Shown here piece by piece: positions 27,763 through 38,922 of a stretch of 64,000 bases of DNA. The first letter of the stretch is position 1. Every line of letters begins with the position of its first letter. The translations under genes were made by a program, and so were the position numbers. The notes under the pieces are model-generated. The model did not search any database, was not told the origin of the DNA, and saw nothing but the letters and a program-made list of their open reading frames with translations. This stretch comes from Adiantum capillus-veneris. Taxonomy: Eukaryota; Streptophyta; Polypodiopsida; Polypodiales; Pteridaceae. The stretch spans positions 116,478,087 to 116,542,086 of the forward strand of contig CM043947.1 of NCBI GenBank assembly GCA_014529385.2, given 5' to 3'.

Positions 27763-28971
27763 ATTCTTGCATGAAAATATTGGTGAGATGTATGAGAACA
27801 GATATCACTTGTATAAGGGAAATCTGTATTATTATGACCGCTTGTGTATTCCTGCAAATTCCACTTTCTAGAGTCAAATTTTGCATGAGTGTCATAATTC
27901 ACCTTTTTCTGGTCATCCTTGATTGAATAAGACATATGAAAAGATTAAAAGTTCATTCTTTTGGCCGCGTATGAAATTGGATGTTAAGAATTATGTGCGT
28001 GAGTACTTTCAATGTCAACAAGTTAAGATTGAACATAAGAGGATGCCTGGTGACCTTCAACCCTTAGACATTCCTTTACAGAAGTGGGAGTCTATATCCA
28101 TGGACTTTATCATTAGACTTCCTACTACTCATGGAGGGTATGATTCGATCTTTGTGGTGGTAGATAGACTCACAAAACAAGATCACTTCTTTCCTGTAAA
28201 AATAATTGATACTACATTGACCATTGCACGCTTGTTTGTGAAAGAGATATTTTGTTTGCATGGCATGCCCAAGAGTATAGTGTCTGACAAAGATTCTAAG
28301 TTCACTTCTCACTTTTGGAGAGCGACTTTTGACTCTATAGGTACCCAGTTACGCATGTCTACTGCTTTTCATCCTCAAACTGATGGGGAAACGGAGAGAG
28401 TGAATCATATTTTTGAAGATAGGTTACGAATGTATGTCAATGAAAACCAATCTAATTGGAATGAATATCTACCTTTGGTTGAATTTGCCTATAATAGTTA
28501 ATATCATTCATCTATTATGATGACTCCGTTTGAGGCAATGTATGGCTACAACTCTCCCACACCTATTAATTTTTTTAAGTCGAGGAATAAGGTAGAACTG
28601 TCACGTGAGATGCTTGAGAAAATGGATAGTGAGTTGGCCAAAATCAGGGGGAATATTAGAGAAGCTCAAAAGAGACATAAATTGTATTATCACAAGAAAC
28701 ATCGTGTTGTGGTGTATGAAACTGGTGATATGGTTTTTTTAAAGGTTATTCCTGAGAAGTCTCATTTGATTCTTGGAAAGGATAGAAGATTGTCTCCACG
28801 ATTTGCTGGGCCATTTAAAATTTTGAAGCGCATTGGTTCATTAGCTTACAAATTGGAATTACCTTCTCATGTTAAAGTGCATCCTATATTTCATGTGAGT
28901 TTATTGAAAAAGTATGTTCCTAATGTGCATCATGTTTTACAGGACAACTCTAAGTTGAAAGATGACGGAAC
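27763..28971 (+). pseudogene. Element A integrase with several stops
   Basis: The frame resumes after copia-1 (ENIGEMYENRYHLY). Then come the zinc module (HECHNSPFSGHPG), MDFIIRLPTTHGGYDSIFVV (core, first Asp), KSIVSDKDSKFTS (second Asp), FHPQTDGETERVNH (Glu), and the GPY/F module RFAGPFKILKRIGSLAYKLEL. Stops lie at about 27869, 27920 and 28499 in an otherwise single frame. The 3' end is cut by copia-2 at codon 28970 and resumes at 34150. Confidence 0.9.
28967..28971 (+). repeat. Copia-2 target site duplication, left
   Basis: GGAAC, repeated at 34150-34154. Confidence 0.93.
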
Positions 28972-29198
28972 TATTACCATATACATGTGGTAGTGATGTG
29001 TGTGAACACACTAGGACCGCCGGGGCATTTTTTCCCTCTTTAGGAGGTTTTTTCCCCCGTGCATTGTATATACGCCCATCACTCTAGGGATATCAATCTT
29101 TCCATTGCACACTAAGTAACACACTCTCTATTGTGTGCCTTGAGCTTCCTTCGTCTTCTCCAAGCTGTGTGTGTTTCTCTGCAACCCTAATTCCAACA
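28972..29198 (+). repeat. Copia-2 5' LTR
   Basis: TATTACCATATACATG...CCTAATTCCAACA. The second base is A where the 3' LTR has G. Confidence 0.95.
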
Positions 29199-29200
29199 AT

Positions 29201-29212
29201 TGGTATCAGAGC
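29201..29212 (+). promoter_or_regulatory. Copia-2 primer-binding site (tRNA-iMet)
   Basis: TGGTATCAGAGC two bases after the LTR end; full match. Confidence 0.93.
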
Positions 29213-29560
29213 AGGTCACGTCCTCCCGGGCTTAGTCGCCAGCTGCTCCAGCACACGCCTGCTCACTTTCTCCGATTTCAGTGAGCTTTGGCGAGCGTTC
29301 GCAAGTCGACAAATATTTTGGGAAATATCGTTGAGCTTGGTCTGCTCAGAATTTTGATTTGGGCTCATTTCGGCCTCCGTCTCCACTACAGGCAGTACTG
29401 CACAGGCTATTTCGTCATTTTGTGCAGATTTTTTGTCAGTGCCGTTTTCTACATAACAGGTGCCTTATAGTCTTCTACGGTTTGTGCTATATAGCACAAG
29501 TTGTTCCCGCTCCATTTCTCCTATTTTCGGGCAGTTTTCACATCAGGTGCAGCATTTACC

Positions 29561-32500
29561 ATGGCTGACAACAACAACACAGATGTGTTCAAGATGTTTG
29601 CTGCTGAGGACAGGTTGGATGGGGACAACTACCCTATGTGGGCTTATATGATGCAACATGTTCTTGTGTCAAAAGGTGTCTGGAACATTGTGCAGGGCAT
29701 TGATGTACGTCCTGGTTCTGAAGATGTAGGCGATGTTGAGGATGTTGCAGGTCTTGCTGCAAGGATTGCAGCTATTAGAGTTGTTTTGCCTACGGCAGAA
29801 CAAGCTCGTTGGGATGTTAAGGATGCGCAGGCTCATGCATTGATTGCGTTGTCTGTGAAGCGCACCATTATTCCTCACATCCGTTCAGCAAAATCTGCAA
29901 AACAGGCTTGGGATATTCTAGCAGGTCTTTATGCAAGCCGCAATGAGGCTAAAATTGCTTTGCTGCGTAAAGAGCTAGAGTCGAAGATTATGCATGAGGA
30001 AGATGATATGGACACTTTCCTTGCTAGTGTCAAGGATATCAATGAGCAACTCATTTCTGCAGGTGAAGTCATTTCGGACAGTTCCCTTGTGCAGACTGTT
30101 CTTGATGCCTTACCAGATTCCTACCAGACTTTTGCTAGTACTTGGAGACCGATGACCCAAGGAAATCCTGAAGTTGTCAAGTTTGATGCATTATGCACAT
30201 TGCTGTTGCAAGAGTCACTTTCTAGAAAAAACAGGACTAGGCAGCGTGCAGTTGAACAGGCTTTTATTGCTTCTCAAAGAAAGGGTGGTAACAGTAATGC
30301 AGCCACTTCTTATGGTTCTGCTGCGAGTGGCAAAAATTCTGTTCCTAATGCTTCTGGTGGCAGCACTTTGTCTGGCAATTCTGGTGATAAGGGCAAAAGG
30401 AAGATGCGTTGCCATTATTGTAAAGCCAATGATCACTTGATCAAGTCGTGTCCTAAGTTGAAGGCCAAAGAGGCTAAGAAGAAAGAGGGTGGTTCCACTG
30501 CAAATGCTGGTTCCACTACAAATGCAGCCATTGTTGAGTCTTTTGTGAAAGGAGATTGTGATGCTGATGTTGATGCAGAATGGGCTTTTAGCGCAGAGTG
30601 CACTTACAATCGTGCTGTCCATGATGCATGCTTGTCAGTTGCTGCAGATTCACATGTGTGGTATTTCGACAGTGGTGCTACAAAGCACATTACCTCACAT
30701 CGTGAATTGTTTACCTCTCTCGAGTCTGTCCCTCATGGGAATTCAGTCACTTGTGCCAACAACGCCTCTTATCCAGTTCAGGGAGTTGGAAAGATTGTGC
30801 TCACTGCTGCTAATGGCAGTTCCTTCACACTTGTTGATGCACTTTATGTACCTGGGATCAAGAAGAATCTCTTGTCTGTATCCGCACTTGCTAGACTTGG
30901 ACTTGTAGTCAAATTTGTGGATGACAGATGTACAGTTCATGATCTCAGTTTTGGTGATGAAATTGTTGCATCTGGGCTTTTGTGCCGTGGGCTGTATAAG
31001 CTCACTTTGTATGACAAGTGTGGACAAAATTTTGCAAATGCTGTTGCAGATTCAAGGGCTATTTCAGATGCAAAACTTTGGCATGCACGTTTTGGTCATC
31101 TGAATTTTGCCAGTTTGCTGCGTTTGCAGAAATCTGATATGGTTGCTTCTTTGCCGCCTCTTGAAGCACCTATCAAACATGTTTGTGAAGGCTGTATTCT
31201 GGGTAAAATGCAGCGTTCTAAGTTTCCAAAGGATGGTTCAGTTAGGGCCACATGCAGGTTGCAGCTTGTGCATAGTGATGTTTGTGGGCCCATGCAAACT
31301 CCGTCCTTGGGCAATTACCTGTACTTCGTGACTTTCATTGATGATTACTCCAGGCATGCATGGGTATTTCTGCTTAAAGCGAAGTCCGAAGTTTTTATGT
31401 GCTTCAAACAATTTTTGGCTATGGCTGAAAATGTCTCAAAATGTACTATGGGCACCCTCCGTTCCGATCGAGGGGGGGAGTATATGTCTCATGAATTTAA
31501 TGCATTTCTGGCTAGTTGTGGGATAAAACACCAATGTACAGTGCCTTATACACCTCAGCAAAATGGTGTTGCTGAGAGGAAAATCAGGTCACTAACGGAA
31601 ATGGCACGATGTATGGTCAAAAGTCAAGCTTTGCCGCATTCTTTTTGGCTTGAGGCCATCATGTGTGCCACTTATGTACTTAACAGGTGTCCTATGAAAT
31701 ATTTGCAGTCTATTACTCCATATGAAGCATGGCATGATAGAAATCCTTCTATTGAGCACATGCGTGTTTTTGGCTGTTTGGCATATGCTTTGGTGCCACA
31801 AGTGCAACGCAGAAAATTGGATGATAAGGCTGTCAAATGTATTTTTGTTGGTTATAGTGCTGAAAGCAAAGGTTACAGGTTGTGTCATCCGCAAACAAAA
31901 CGTATTCTGGTTTCACGGGATGTAGTGTTTGTGGAAGATTCTGTTCAGCCCTTGCTGTCATGTACTAGAGACAGTAATGTAAGCTCACATGACATTTATG
32001 ACACTTTGTTGCCTCTTTTCAGTGGTGGAAATACGAATGTAAGTTCCAATGAGGCAAATGTACAGCCTATAGGGGTTTCTGAAAATGTTTTAGAACAGCC
32101 TATTACTGATGCAGATGTACATGATGTACTTGATGAGGAAAGGGCTGAAAATCAGCAGGCTAGAGGTATGCCAAAATGGCTGGTGCACACTTTGCGTGAC
32201 AGTAAATTGGATGCACCTTTATCTAGTTGTACTCGTTCAGGCTCTCGCCATGCATCTTATGAATCAGATTGTTATGCTCTGGCTGTGTCTAGTTTACATG
32301 ATGTTGAGGAGCCTCTGTCTTTTGATGAAGCACAAAATTCACAAGATTGGATTGCTGCCATGAAATCAGAATATGATGCACTTATAGAGAATGACACATG
32401 GACTTTATGTGACTTGCCTCCTGGCAAAAAGGCCATTGGTACGAAGTGGGTTTACAAGTTGAAACGCAAGCCAAATGGTGAGATCGATCGCCATAAGGCT

Positions 32501-33847
32501 CGACTTGTTGCAAAGGGTTATGCACAACAAAAAGGCATAGATTATGAAGAGACTTTTGCTCCCACTTGTCGTATGACTACTGTGCGTTTTCTATGTGCAT
32601 TGGCAGCTTATTTTGGTTGGGATGTACATCAATCAGACATTGTTACTGCTTTCTTGAATGGTGACATATTTGAGGAAGTTTATGTAACGCAGCCTCGCGG
32701 TTTTGTCATAAAAGGACAAGAGGACAAAGTGTGAAAATGTAAGAAGGCTTTGTATGGGTTGAAGCAATCTCCTCGTGCTTGGTATGAGAAATCTGACACT
32801 CATTTGGTTAAACGAGGCTTTCGTAACAGTCCAACAGAAAGCACATTGTATGTAAAGCGTGAGGATGATGTATTTCTCATTGTGGTTCTTTATGTTGATG
32901 ATTTGCTGATTACTGGACCAAATGAGAGACATATTGCTGAATTTAAGGCTGATTTGAATGCTACTTTCAAGATGAAAGATTTGGGGCTGTTGCATCATTA
33001 CTTGGGTATACAGTTTAAGCAGTGTGATGGTGGTATTGCCTTGTGTCAGAAAAGTTACATAGAGACATTGCTATGTAAGTTTGGACTTGAGGATTGCAAA
33101 CCTATTGCCACTCCCATGGAAACAGGTTTGAAGTTGAGTCTACATGATGCTGGCGATCCTGCTGATGTCACTCTTTACCAAACTGCTGTTGGCTGCCTCA
33201 TTTATGTATGCAACACTAGGCCAGATATTCAGTTTGCAGTCTCGCAGGTCAGCAGATTTATGCATAGCCCAGGGTCTAAGCATTGGCAGGCTGTCAAGAG
33301 GATTTTCCGCTACCTTAGTGGCACTTTACATCTTGGCTTGTTTTATCCCAAGGGGGGATCATTGCCGCCAGACTTACATGCTTTTTCGGAGTCAGATTGG
33401 GCTGGTTGTTTTGACACGCGAGTGTCCACAAGTGGTTTTTGTTTCATGCTTGGCAGTTCATGTATATCATGGTTGAGCAAGAAGCAACCTACTGTGGCCA
33501 CTTCGAGTTGTGAGGCTGAGTACATGGCAGTCTTCACAGCTACGGTTGAGTGTGTATGGCTCAGACGCCTTATGGCTGACTTGGGTGTTGGACAGGACAC
33601 TGCCAACACTATCTACACTGACAGTCAGAGCGCATTGGCAGTTGCGAGGAACCCAGTTTTTCATGCTCGCACAAAGCACATTGAGGTGCATTACCACTAT
33701 GTCAGGGAGAGGCTCTCAGCAGGAGAGATCAGCTTGGCTTATGTGCCAACACAGGACAACCTTGCAGATCTTTTCACAAAGGCATTGTCTCGTGAGAAGC
33801 TTGAAGCTTTCCGCAAAGCTTTGGGCTTACTCCCCTTTGTGGACTGA
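29561..33847 (+). pseudogene. Copia-2 gag-pol polyprotein, one stop codon
   Basis: A single frame of 1,429 codons from ATG 29561 (MADNNNTDVFKMFAAEDRLD). It holds gag with a UBN2-like capsid and a zinc knuckle CHYCKANDHLIKSC (about 30409). The protease has WYFDSGATKHI (about 30660). Integrase has WHARFGHLNF and CEGCILGK, FIDDYSRHAW, RSDRGGEYMSHEF and PYTPQQNGVAERK. RT has KARLVAKGYAQQ, AFLNGDIFEE and LYVDDLLITG (about 32888). RNase H has ESDWAGC, SSCEAEYMA, TDSQSAL and ADLFTKAL. The only break seen is TGA at 32732-32734, just before KALYGLKQSPRAWY. Catalytic residues are otherwise intact. An upstream in-frame extension to 29501 is unlikely to be used. Confidence 0.95.
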
Positions 33848-33912
33848 TCCTGTCCTCAGGGCATGGCACTTCCCTTTACTCATGTGCCAGCTCTCGTTCA
33901 CCGCATCACTCC

Positions 33913-33920
33913 AGGGGGGA
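33913..33920 (+). promoter_or_regulatory. Copia-2 polypurine tract
   Basis: AGGGGGGA just upstream of the 3' LTR. Confidence 0.8.
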
Positions 33921-33922
33921 TT

Positions 33923-34149
33923 TGTTACCATATACATGTGGTAGTGATGTGTGTGAACACACTAGGACCGCCGGGGCATTTTTTCCCTCTTTAGGAGGTT
34001 TTTTCCCCCGTGCATTGTATATACGCCCATCACTCTAGGGCTATCAATCTTTCCATTGCACACTAAGTAACACACTCTCTATTGTGTGCCTTGAGCTTCC
34101 TTCGTCTTCTCCAAGCTGTGTGTGTTTCTCTGCAACCCTAATTCCAACA
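33923..34149 (+). repeat. Copia-2 3' LTR
   Basis: TGTTACCATATACATG...CCTAATTCCAACA, 227 bp, near identical to 28972-29198. Confidence 0.96.
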
Positions 34150-34317
34150 GGAACATTGACAGTAGAACCAGACTTAGTGCTAGAAAGGCATGTTAAACAT
34201 CTGAGAAATAGAGACACTGTGAAAGTTTTGGTTAAGTGGTAGAACTATCGAGTAGAGGATGCATCATGGGTTAATCTTAGTGTTTTGCAAAGAGAATTTC
34301 CCTCCTTCCAACTCTGA
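34150..34317 (+). pseudogene. Element A chromodomain tail
   Basis: Continues the integrase frame after copia-2: LVLERHVKHLRNRDTVKVLV, KW*NY, then EDASWVNLSVLQREFPSF. The KW..Y..EDASW core is the chromodomain fold that chromoviruses carry at the integrase C terminus to direct insertion towards marked chromatin. One stop (34240) lies in the KW-NY loop. It ends at TGA 34315. Confidence 0.82.
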
Positions 34318-34333
34318 GGACATAATTAATTTT

Positions 34334-34345
34334 GAAAAGGGGAGA
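34334..34345 (+). promoter_or_regulatory. Element A polypurine tract
   Basis: GAAAAGGGGAGA, one base before the TG of the 3' LTR. Confidence 0.82.
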
Positions 34346-34346
34346 T

Positions 34347-35490
34347 TGTAATAGGAGTAGTTTTTGAATTTCTTAAAGTCGAAAAGAATGTAGTAGGGCA
34401 TATATTTCGTTTATCACGATTTGAAAGATTGTTGAATAGTCTATTAAATAGAGCTTATATGAATGAGTCTGATATACTAAGAGAGAACATATATTCTTTT
34501 TTTAAATGATACACTAAAGACGTATTTGATAAAGATTAATGAATAACACATAGTCTGTCTATGAACAGTAAAATTGTGATTTTTATTAATATCAGTGTTT
34601 TATATTTAAGTGTTTTAGCTTAAAATGCATGGGTAGGCTTAAAATAAGTTGAAAAAGTAGTGGAGTCCAAAAATAGAGGTTTTATGAGTCGTGACCTAAA
34701 AGTTTAGTTTTCAGCCAAAGAAAGACGTTTTTTGCAATTCTGTCCACGATGCCTTCTAGACCAGACTTGTTCCCGACGTTTGGAGTACCTGGATTTCTCT
34801 TTTTCGAGTTCTTTTGTAAAAGCTATGATGAAAACAAACAGAAGGCAGCAGCAATGTAGTATACACAGGGACAGGCAGACATACAACATCATACAACTTT
34901 CCCTTCTATCAACCAAGAAGTGGATTTGTTTCTTCATGGTAAACTATTGAAATTGAGATTACGAAGGTACATAATTATGTTTTTTTACTTTGATTATCAT
35001 GTTGAATTGGTTGCACGAGTATGTTCTTTTGGCTATTCTGTAGGTGATACAAAAATCAATGTATGAAACAAGATCTGTCCAAAGTGTCATGATAAAAATC
35101 TAACCTTCACGGATCGCTTAGCGATCGCGTTCTTATCTTATTCTCGCAGGTATACTTGGTGCGAAAATCGAGTTGATCGAACGCCTAAAAAAAAGCGGCT
35201 ATTTTGAGAAGTCACATGCTTTTTGAGGAAAATAAGGATAAAAGAACGATGTGTGATACATTTGGGGATCATTCACAGATCTCCTCTTCTGCGAGTGCGA
35301 GTGCGAGTGAGACGCTGCATGCAAGCGAACTGAAGCTCGGGGGTGGTCGGGAGGTTCGAGCTCCGTACAACGGAGTGTGCCCATATTCAATTGCTCCTCT
35401 GTTGTATCAAAACTCTGCAAAAATTCATCAATATAAAGATCTCTTTCTCTATCTTTTGTTGTTTATCTCTATTATTTTGTTCCTGTGACA
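34347..35490 (+). repeat. Element A 3' LTR
   Basis: TGTAATAGGAGTAG...TTCCTGTGACA, 1144 bp. Its last 480 bp equal the truncated 5' LTR. It contains GATCGCT-T-AGCGATC, a perfect small hairpin near 35114. Confidence 0.87.
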
Positions 35491-35843
35491 CAAAAATTCA
35501 CTGTTGTTAATAATTGTGATTTTTACACTTGACCTAAAGTGAGATTTGAGACCATAATCATGTGTGATTAGGTCTTATAAACATGTCCTAGAAGTTTTAT
35601 AACATTTGGATGTTGTTTGATGCTGTAGCGGATTTGATTTATTTGCCGATGAGCAATTAACTTTTCATGATTTCAGTCATTTGAGTGTAACTTGAGTTAT
35701 TTGTTGGATTCCAAGAGATTGACAACCTCTTATAGCCTCTATGCACTAGTCAAGTCAGATTCATCCCATGGATTGACAATCATATTCGTGGTTCTCGCTA
35801 CGTCTGCAATAAGATAGGAGTGAGGTTAGACACCCATCCCACA
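35491..35843 (+). repeat. Element B 5' LTR remnant
   Basis: The 353 bp between the end of element A and the PBS of B end in CATCCCACA. Its 5' part is missing, as expected if A inserted into this LTR. It is inferred from position; no clear second copy was found in the window. Confidence 0.45.
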
Positions 35844-35845
35844 TT

Positions 35846-35868
35846 TGGCACTGTTTCCAGGGATCGAA
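35846..35868 (+). promoter_or_regulatory. Element B primer-binding site (tRNA-Asp type)
   Basis: TGGCACTGTTTCCAGGGATC resembles the tRNA-Asp PBS TGGCGCCGTTGCCGGGGATC with four substitutions and continues GAA. It lies two bases after an LTR-like CA end. Confidence 0.65.
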
Positions 35869-36210
35869 GAGACCTAAACTAACGAAAAACATGAGCGTCT
35901 TGTGAAATTATCCTTTAACTTCCTCTAAGATCACCTAGAGTCAAAACTTCTTTTTAAAATCGCATAGCTTAAGATTGTCGTCTTTTGTTGTGTTTAGGTG
36001 GTTTAAAAGTAGGTTGTACTTTCTAAGTACGTTTTAGGATTGTAGGGTTATAGGATTAGATTAGGATTCTGAGAATGATTGATGGACGAGACAAGTCTTG
36101 AGATCAAGGCTCAGAAAACCATAAAAAACAAGAAAATGAGTGTTTGTGGACACTTTCCACAACCCCATTGCAGTAGAACCTAGGAGTAGGGTAAGTAGAA
36201 TCCAAAGTGG

Positions 36211-36330
36211 ATTTCAGAACATTGCTCTCTCCAAAAGAATCAATTGTGAGTGTTTATGTGCAGTGACAATTTTTCAGAACATTGCTCTTCCCAAAAGAAT
36301 CAATTGTGAGTGTTTATGTGCAGTGACAAA
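36211..36330 (+). repeat. 60-bp tandem duplication
   Basis: Two copies, 36211-36270 and 36271-36330, each with TTCAGAACATTGCTCT and GAATCAATTGTGAGTG, differing at a few bases. Confidence 0.9.
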
Positions 36331-37911
36331 ATTTCAGGTCTATGGCCAGAAATAGAACCAAAAGGCTCTCAACCACTGAATCGGACTGGAGAGCATGCTT
36401 TAAAAGTTGTATGAACCAGTGGGTAAGCTTAACACTAGGTTGGTAATGGGACACTTTTATGTCCTGTTAAGTGACCATTTTCCTTGAATTATGTCAAGAG
36501 TCTTAAAATGGATTTTGAGGTGCTATCTGTCTAGAAAGTTGTCTCATGAGCTGAAAAAAACTCGACATTTTTTTGGAATATCAATTCCATCTTTAACCTT
36601 GTCCTTGCACAACATTTCACAACCTAAACTGTGTGAAAAAACGGGTCCTGTTTTTGGCTTTTTTCAACTTTTTGCAACTATACCACTCTAGAATTCATGT
36701 TTGTGAGGTCTATAATGCTAGAGAACTATCATTAGTAGTCATCAACATGTCCTGATGCTTCTAGGGAGAAATAAATGTTAAAGTTGTAAGTTATGACCAA
36801 ATTACAAAAAATGTCAAATCCTGTTTTTTAGCCAATTTTAGCTCTTCTATGATTTTTTTGGTGGCTTTCATGATATCCAAAAGCAGTTTTGATTTTCTAT
36901 GTCGTATATTGTAACATAAAGCTAATATTCCTTGAGTTTTGGGACACCTAATACCCTATTTTGCATAGTAGACAACGATGGTTGATTTTTTCAATTATAG
37001 AAGAAAACGAAACATTTTAGTACATCCGGTATAGCTTTTTCAATATTGTTAGTTTCTTGTGACAACTACATGCATTTTGTAGGTAGTAACCATATCTAGT
37101 CATAAGGATCAAATTTGGCTAGATATTGAATAGTTTCTATGGGATTCTACAACTCATAATGTTGAACCCAGTTCTTTCATGTTTGCTGTATTTAGCACTT
37201 CATCTTTGTCCCCAAGATTCCCCTTGGTAAGAGATGTATTATTCTTTTGACATGCTCCATGTCTCCTTATGAAACTAAAGGACAATAGGGAACTAAGAAA
37301 ACATGCATATATTATTTGTATTGGGTGTGGCTATAGAAACTTTGAGGATAGGTTTGCAGAATGGTAAAAATTCAAATTTTTTGTACCTATTTATTTTGGC
37401 AAAACAAAAAATAATGAGTGAGAAGCAATCATATGTTCTGATCACCAACCCATTGAAGTTAACTTGGGAATTTATCTCAAGTCCTACAAAAATCCCTAAT
37501 CTTATTTTTATGCAACAAAACGTAAGAAATGACTGTTTTGATGAAAATGTACTGGTCCATCAACTTTGGAGGCTTGGTGTGACCAAAAGATGAGAAATTT
37601 TACAAGTTTCTTATTTTTTACATGTGTAGTAGGCCTTGAACACTTTACTTTCAGTTCAAAAGTGACCAAGGCTGATACCAAAGACTCTATGCATGTGTAC
37701 AAACATCTTTTGTAAAGGCCTATAGAACTTGGATCACTAAACTGACCAAAAACTTGGTAGAAACTGAATTTTTTACTAACTTTTGAAACCTTGAGTGTAA
37801 ATTGGGAAACTCTTATTCAAACCAAGTGAAACTTGACTCATAGGCTTATATTAAGGTGATAAAAAAGTGTACATATTCATTTGATAAAAAAGATGTAAAA
37901 ATTTACCAGAT

Positions 37912-38509
37912 GTAAATAATCGTGATTATTTACTTCTACCCCATTTTTCAACCTTTTTTACAAACCAGCATACCACTAGTTTTAGCATGTTATATTAAGC
38001 CCACAAATCAAATTTGGTAAGATCTGGACCATTGGAATAAAAATTGTAGCCAAATTTGTAAAGTCAGTCTATAGACAAAAAATTATTGACCATTTGAACA
38101 GAAATTATCCAAACTTGATGAAACTTGGCTAGGGATCTTAAATCGAGTTGCTTAAAAGATCTGTGTTAAATTTGTGACAGAAACTTGCAAAAAAATAGCA
38201 TGAGTAAATAATCGTGATTATTTATAGTTGCTACAAAATTACACATGTTTACACATTTGAGTATACCACAAGGTCAAGCATATCAAGTAGACCACACAAA
38301 TCAATTTTGGTGAAATTTGGATCACAAAAGTGAGACTTAAGCCAGATTCTTGAAAACTGAGTCTACGGACACAAAATAGTTGATAACTTGAACAAATTTT
38401 GTTCAAACTTAGTGAAACTTATCTAGAGATCTTAGCAAGTTGCATACTTCGCAAAACAAGACAAAAAGTGCAAAAAACTGAGAAAAGTAAATAAATTATG
38501 ATTATTTAC
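37912..38509 (+). repeat. AT-palindrome repeat array, element B leader
   Basis: The near-palindrome TAAATAATCGTGATTATTTA occurs at 37912-37933, 38204-38225 and, with an extra base, 38487-38509. The spacing is 292 and 283 bp. Between copies the sequence is degenerate but shares order: a CCACAAATCAAATTTGG or AATCAATTTTGG block, then a GATCTGGACC or TTTGGATCAC block, then AGTCTA(T/C)(A/G)GACA and AAACTT(A/G)(A/G)TGAAACTT. Confidence 0.72.
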
Positions 38510-38922
38510 TATTGATACACAGAGACATATTTTTTTATTTTTGAACTTATACAGTGTTAGACCAACATTATACAAGACCACCGGGCAATTTTGGGTACAA
38601 TTGGATCCAAATTAGTACATGTTCACTGAGTTTCCAGGTTGCAGATTAGTCTTTGTCTTTTTGCAAAAGTAGAATTTGAAAGTCTCAATTGCTGACTCAC
38701 CGAGCTTAAATTGAAGTGAAACACATAGACCAATTGCAATAGTTAGAAAAAATTGTACAGTCTTTGTGAAAGAATAGCTAACTTGATTAAAATTGATACA
38801 TGAATCATGTTGTAGACAGGGAATTGAAAGCTTGACAAAAGTTGCAATGAAGTCAAGTGGAATAAATTGATACCAAGTTAATCGGAAAGGTAATTTCTCT
38901 ATCCAGGGCTTCACAAGTCTAT

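Larger units (their letters stand above)
28972..34149 (+). mobile_element. Copia-2: young Ty1/copia element nested in A
   Basis: A complete element, with 227-bp LTRs that differ at only two positions by eye (the second base and one in AGGG[A/C]TATC), Met PBS, PPT, a polyprotein with one stop, and a perfect GGAAC duplication. It is the most recent insertion in the window. Confidence 0.97.
19232..35490 (+). mobile_element. Element A: chromovirus with two nested copia insertions
   Basis: Removing copia-1 (22265-27762) and copia-2 (28972-34149), each with one copy of its 5-bp duplication, rejoins one Ty3/gypsy element. That element is LTR, Met PBS, gag, protease, RT, RNase H, integrase, chromodomain, PPT, LTR. 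The reading frame of integrase resumes exactly across the copia-2 insertion. The first LTR has lost about 660 bp at its 5' end. Stops and frameshifts make it inactive. Confidence 0.9.
35869..38922 (+). other. Element B leader, non-coding
   Basis: About 3 kb with no coding motif. It holds a 60-bp tandem duplication (36211-36330) and an array of about 290-bp units (37912-38509 and flanks). Long leaders are known from other large plant gypsy elements. Confidence 0.5.

Noticed and set aside
34565-34600. AAAATTGTGATTTTTATTAAT in the element A LTR as an AT-palindrome copy
   Set aside because: The left half of the palindrome is missing and the region is generally AT-rich; likely chance.
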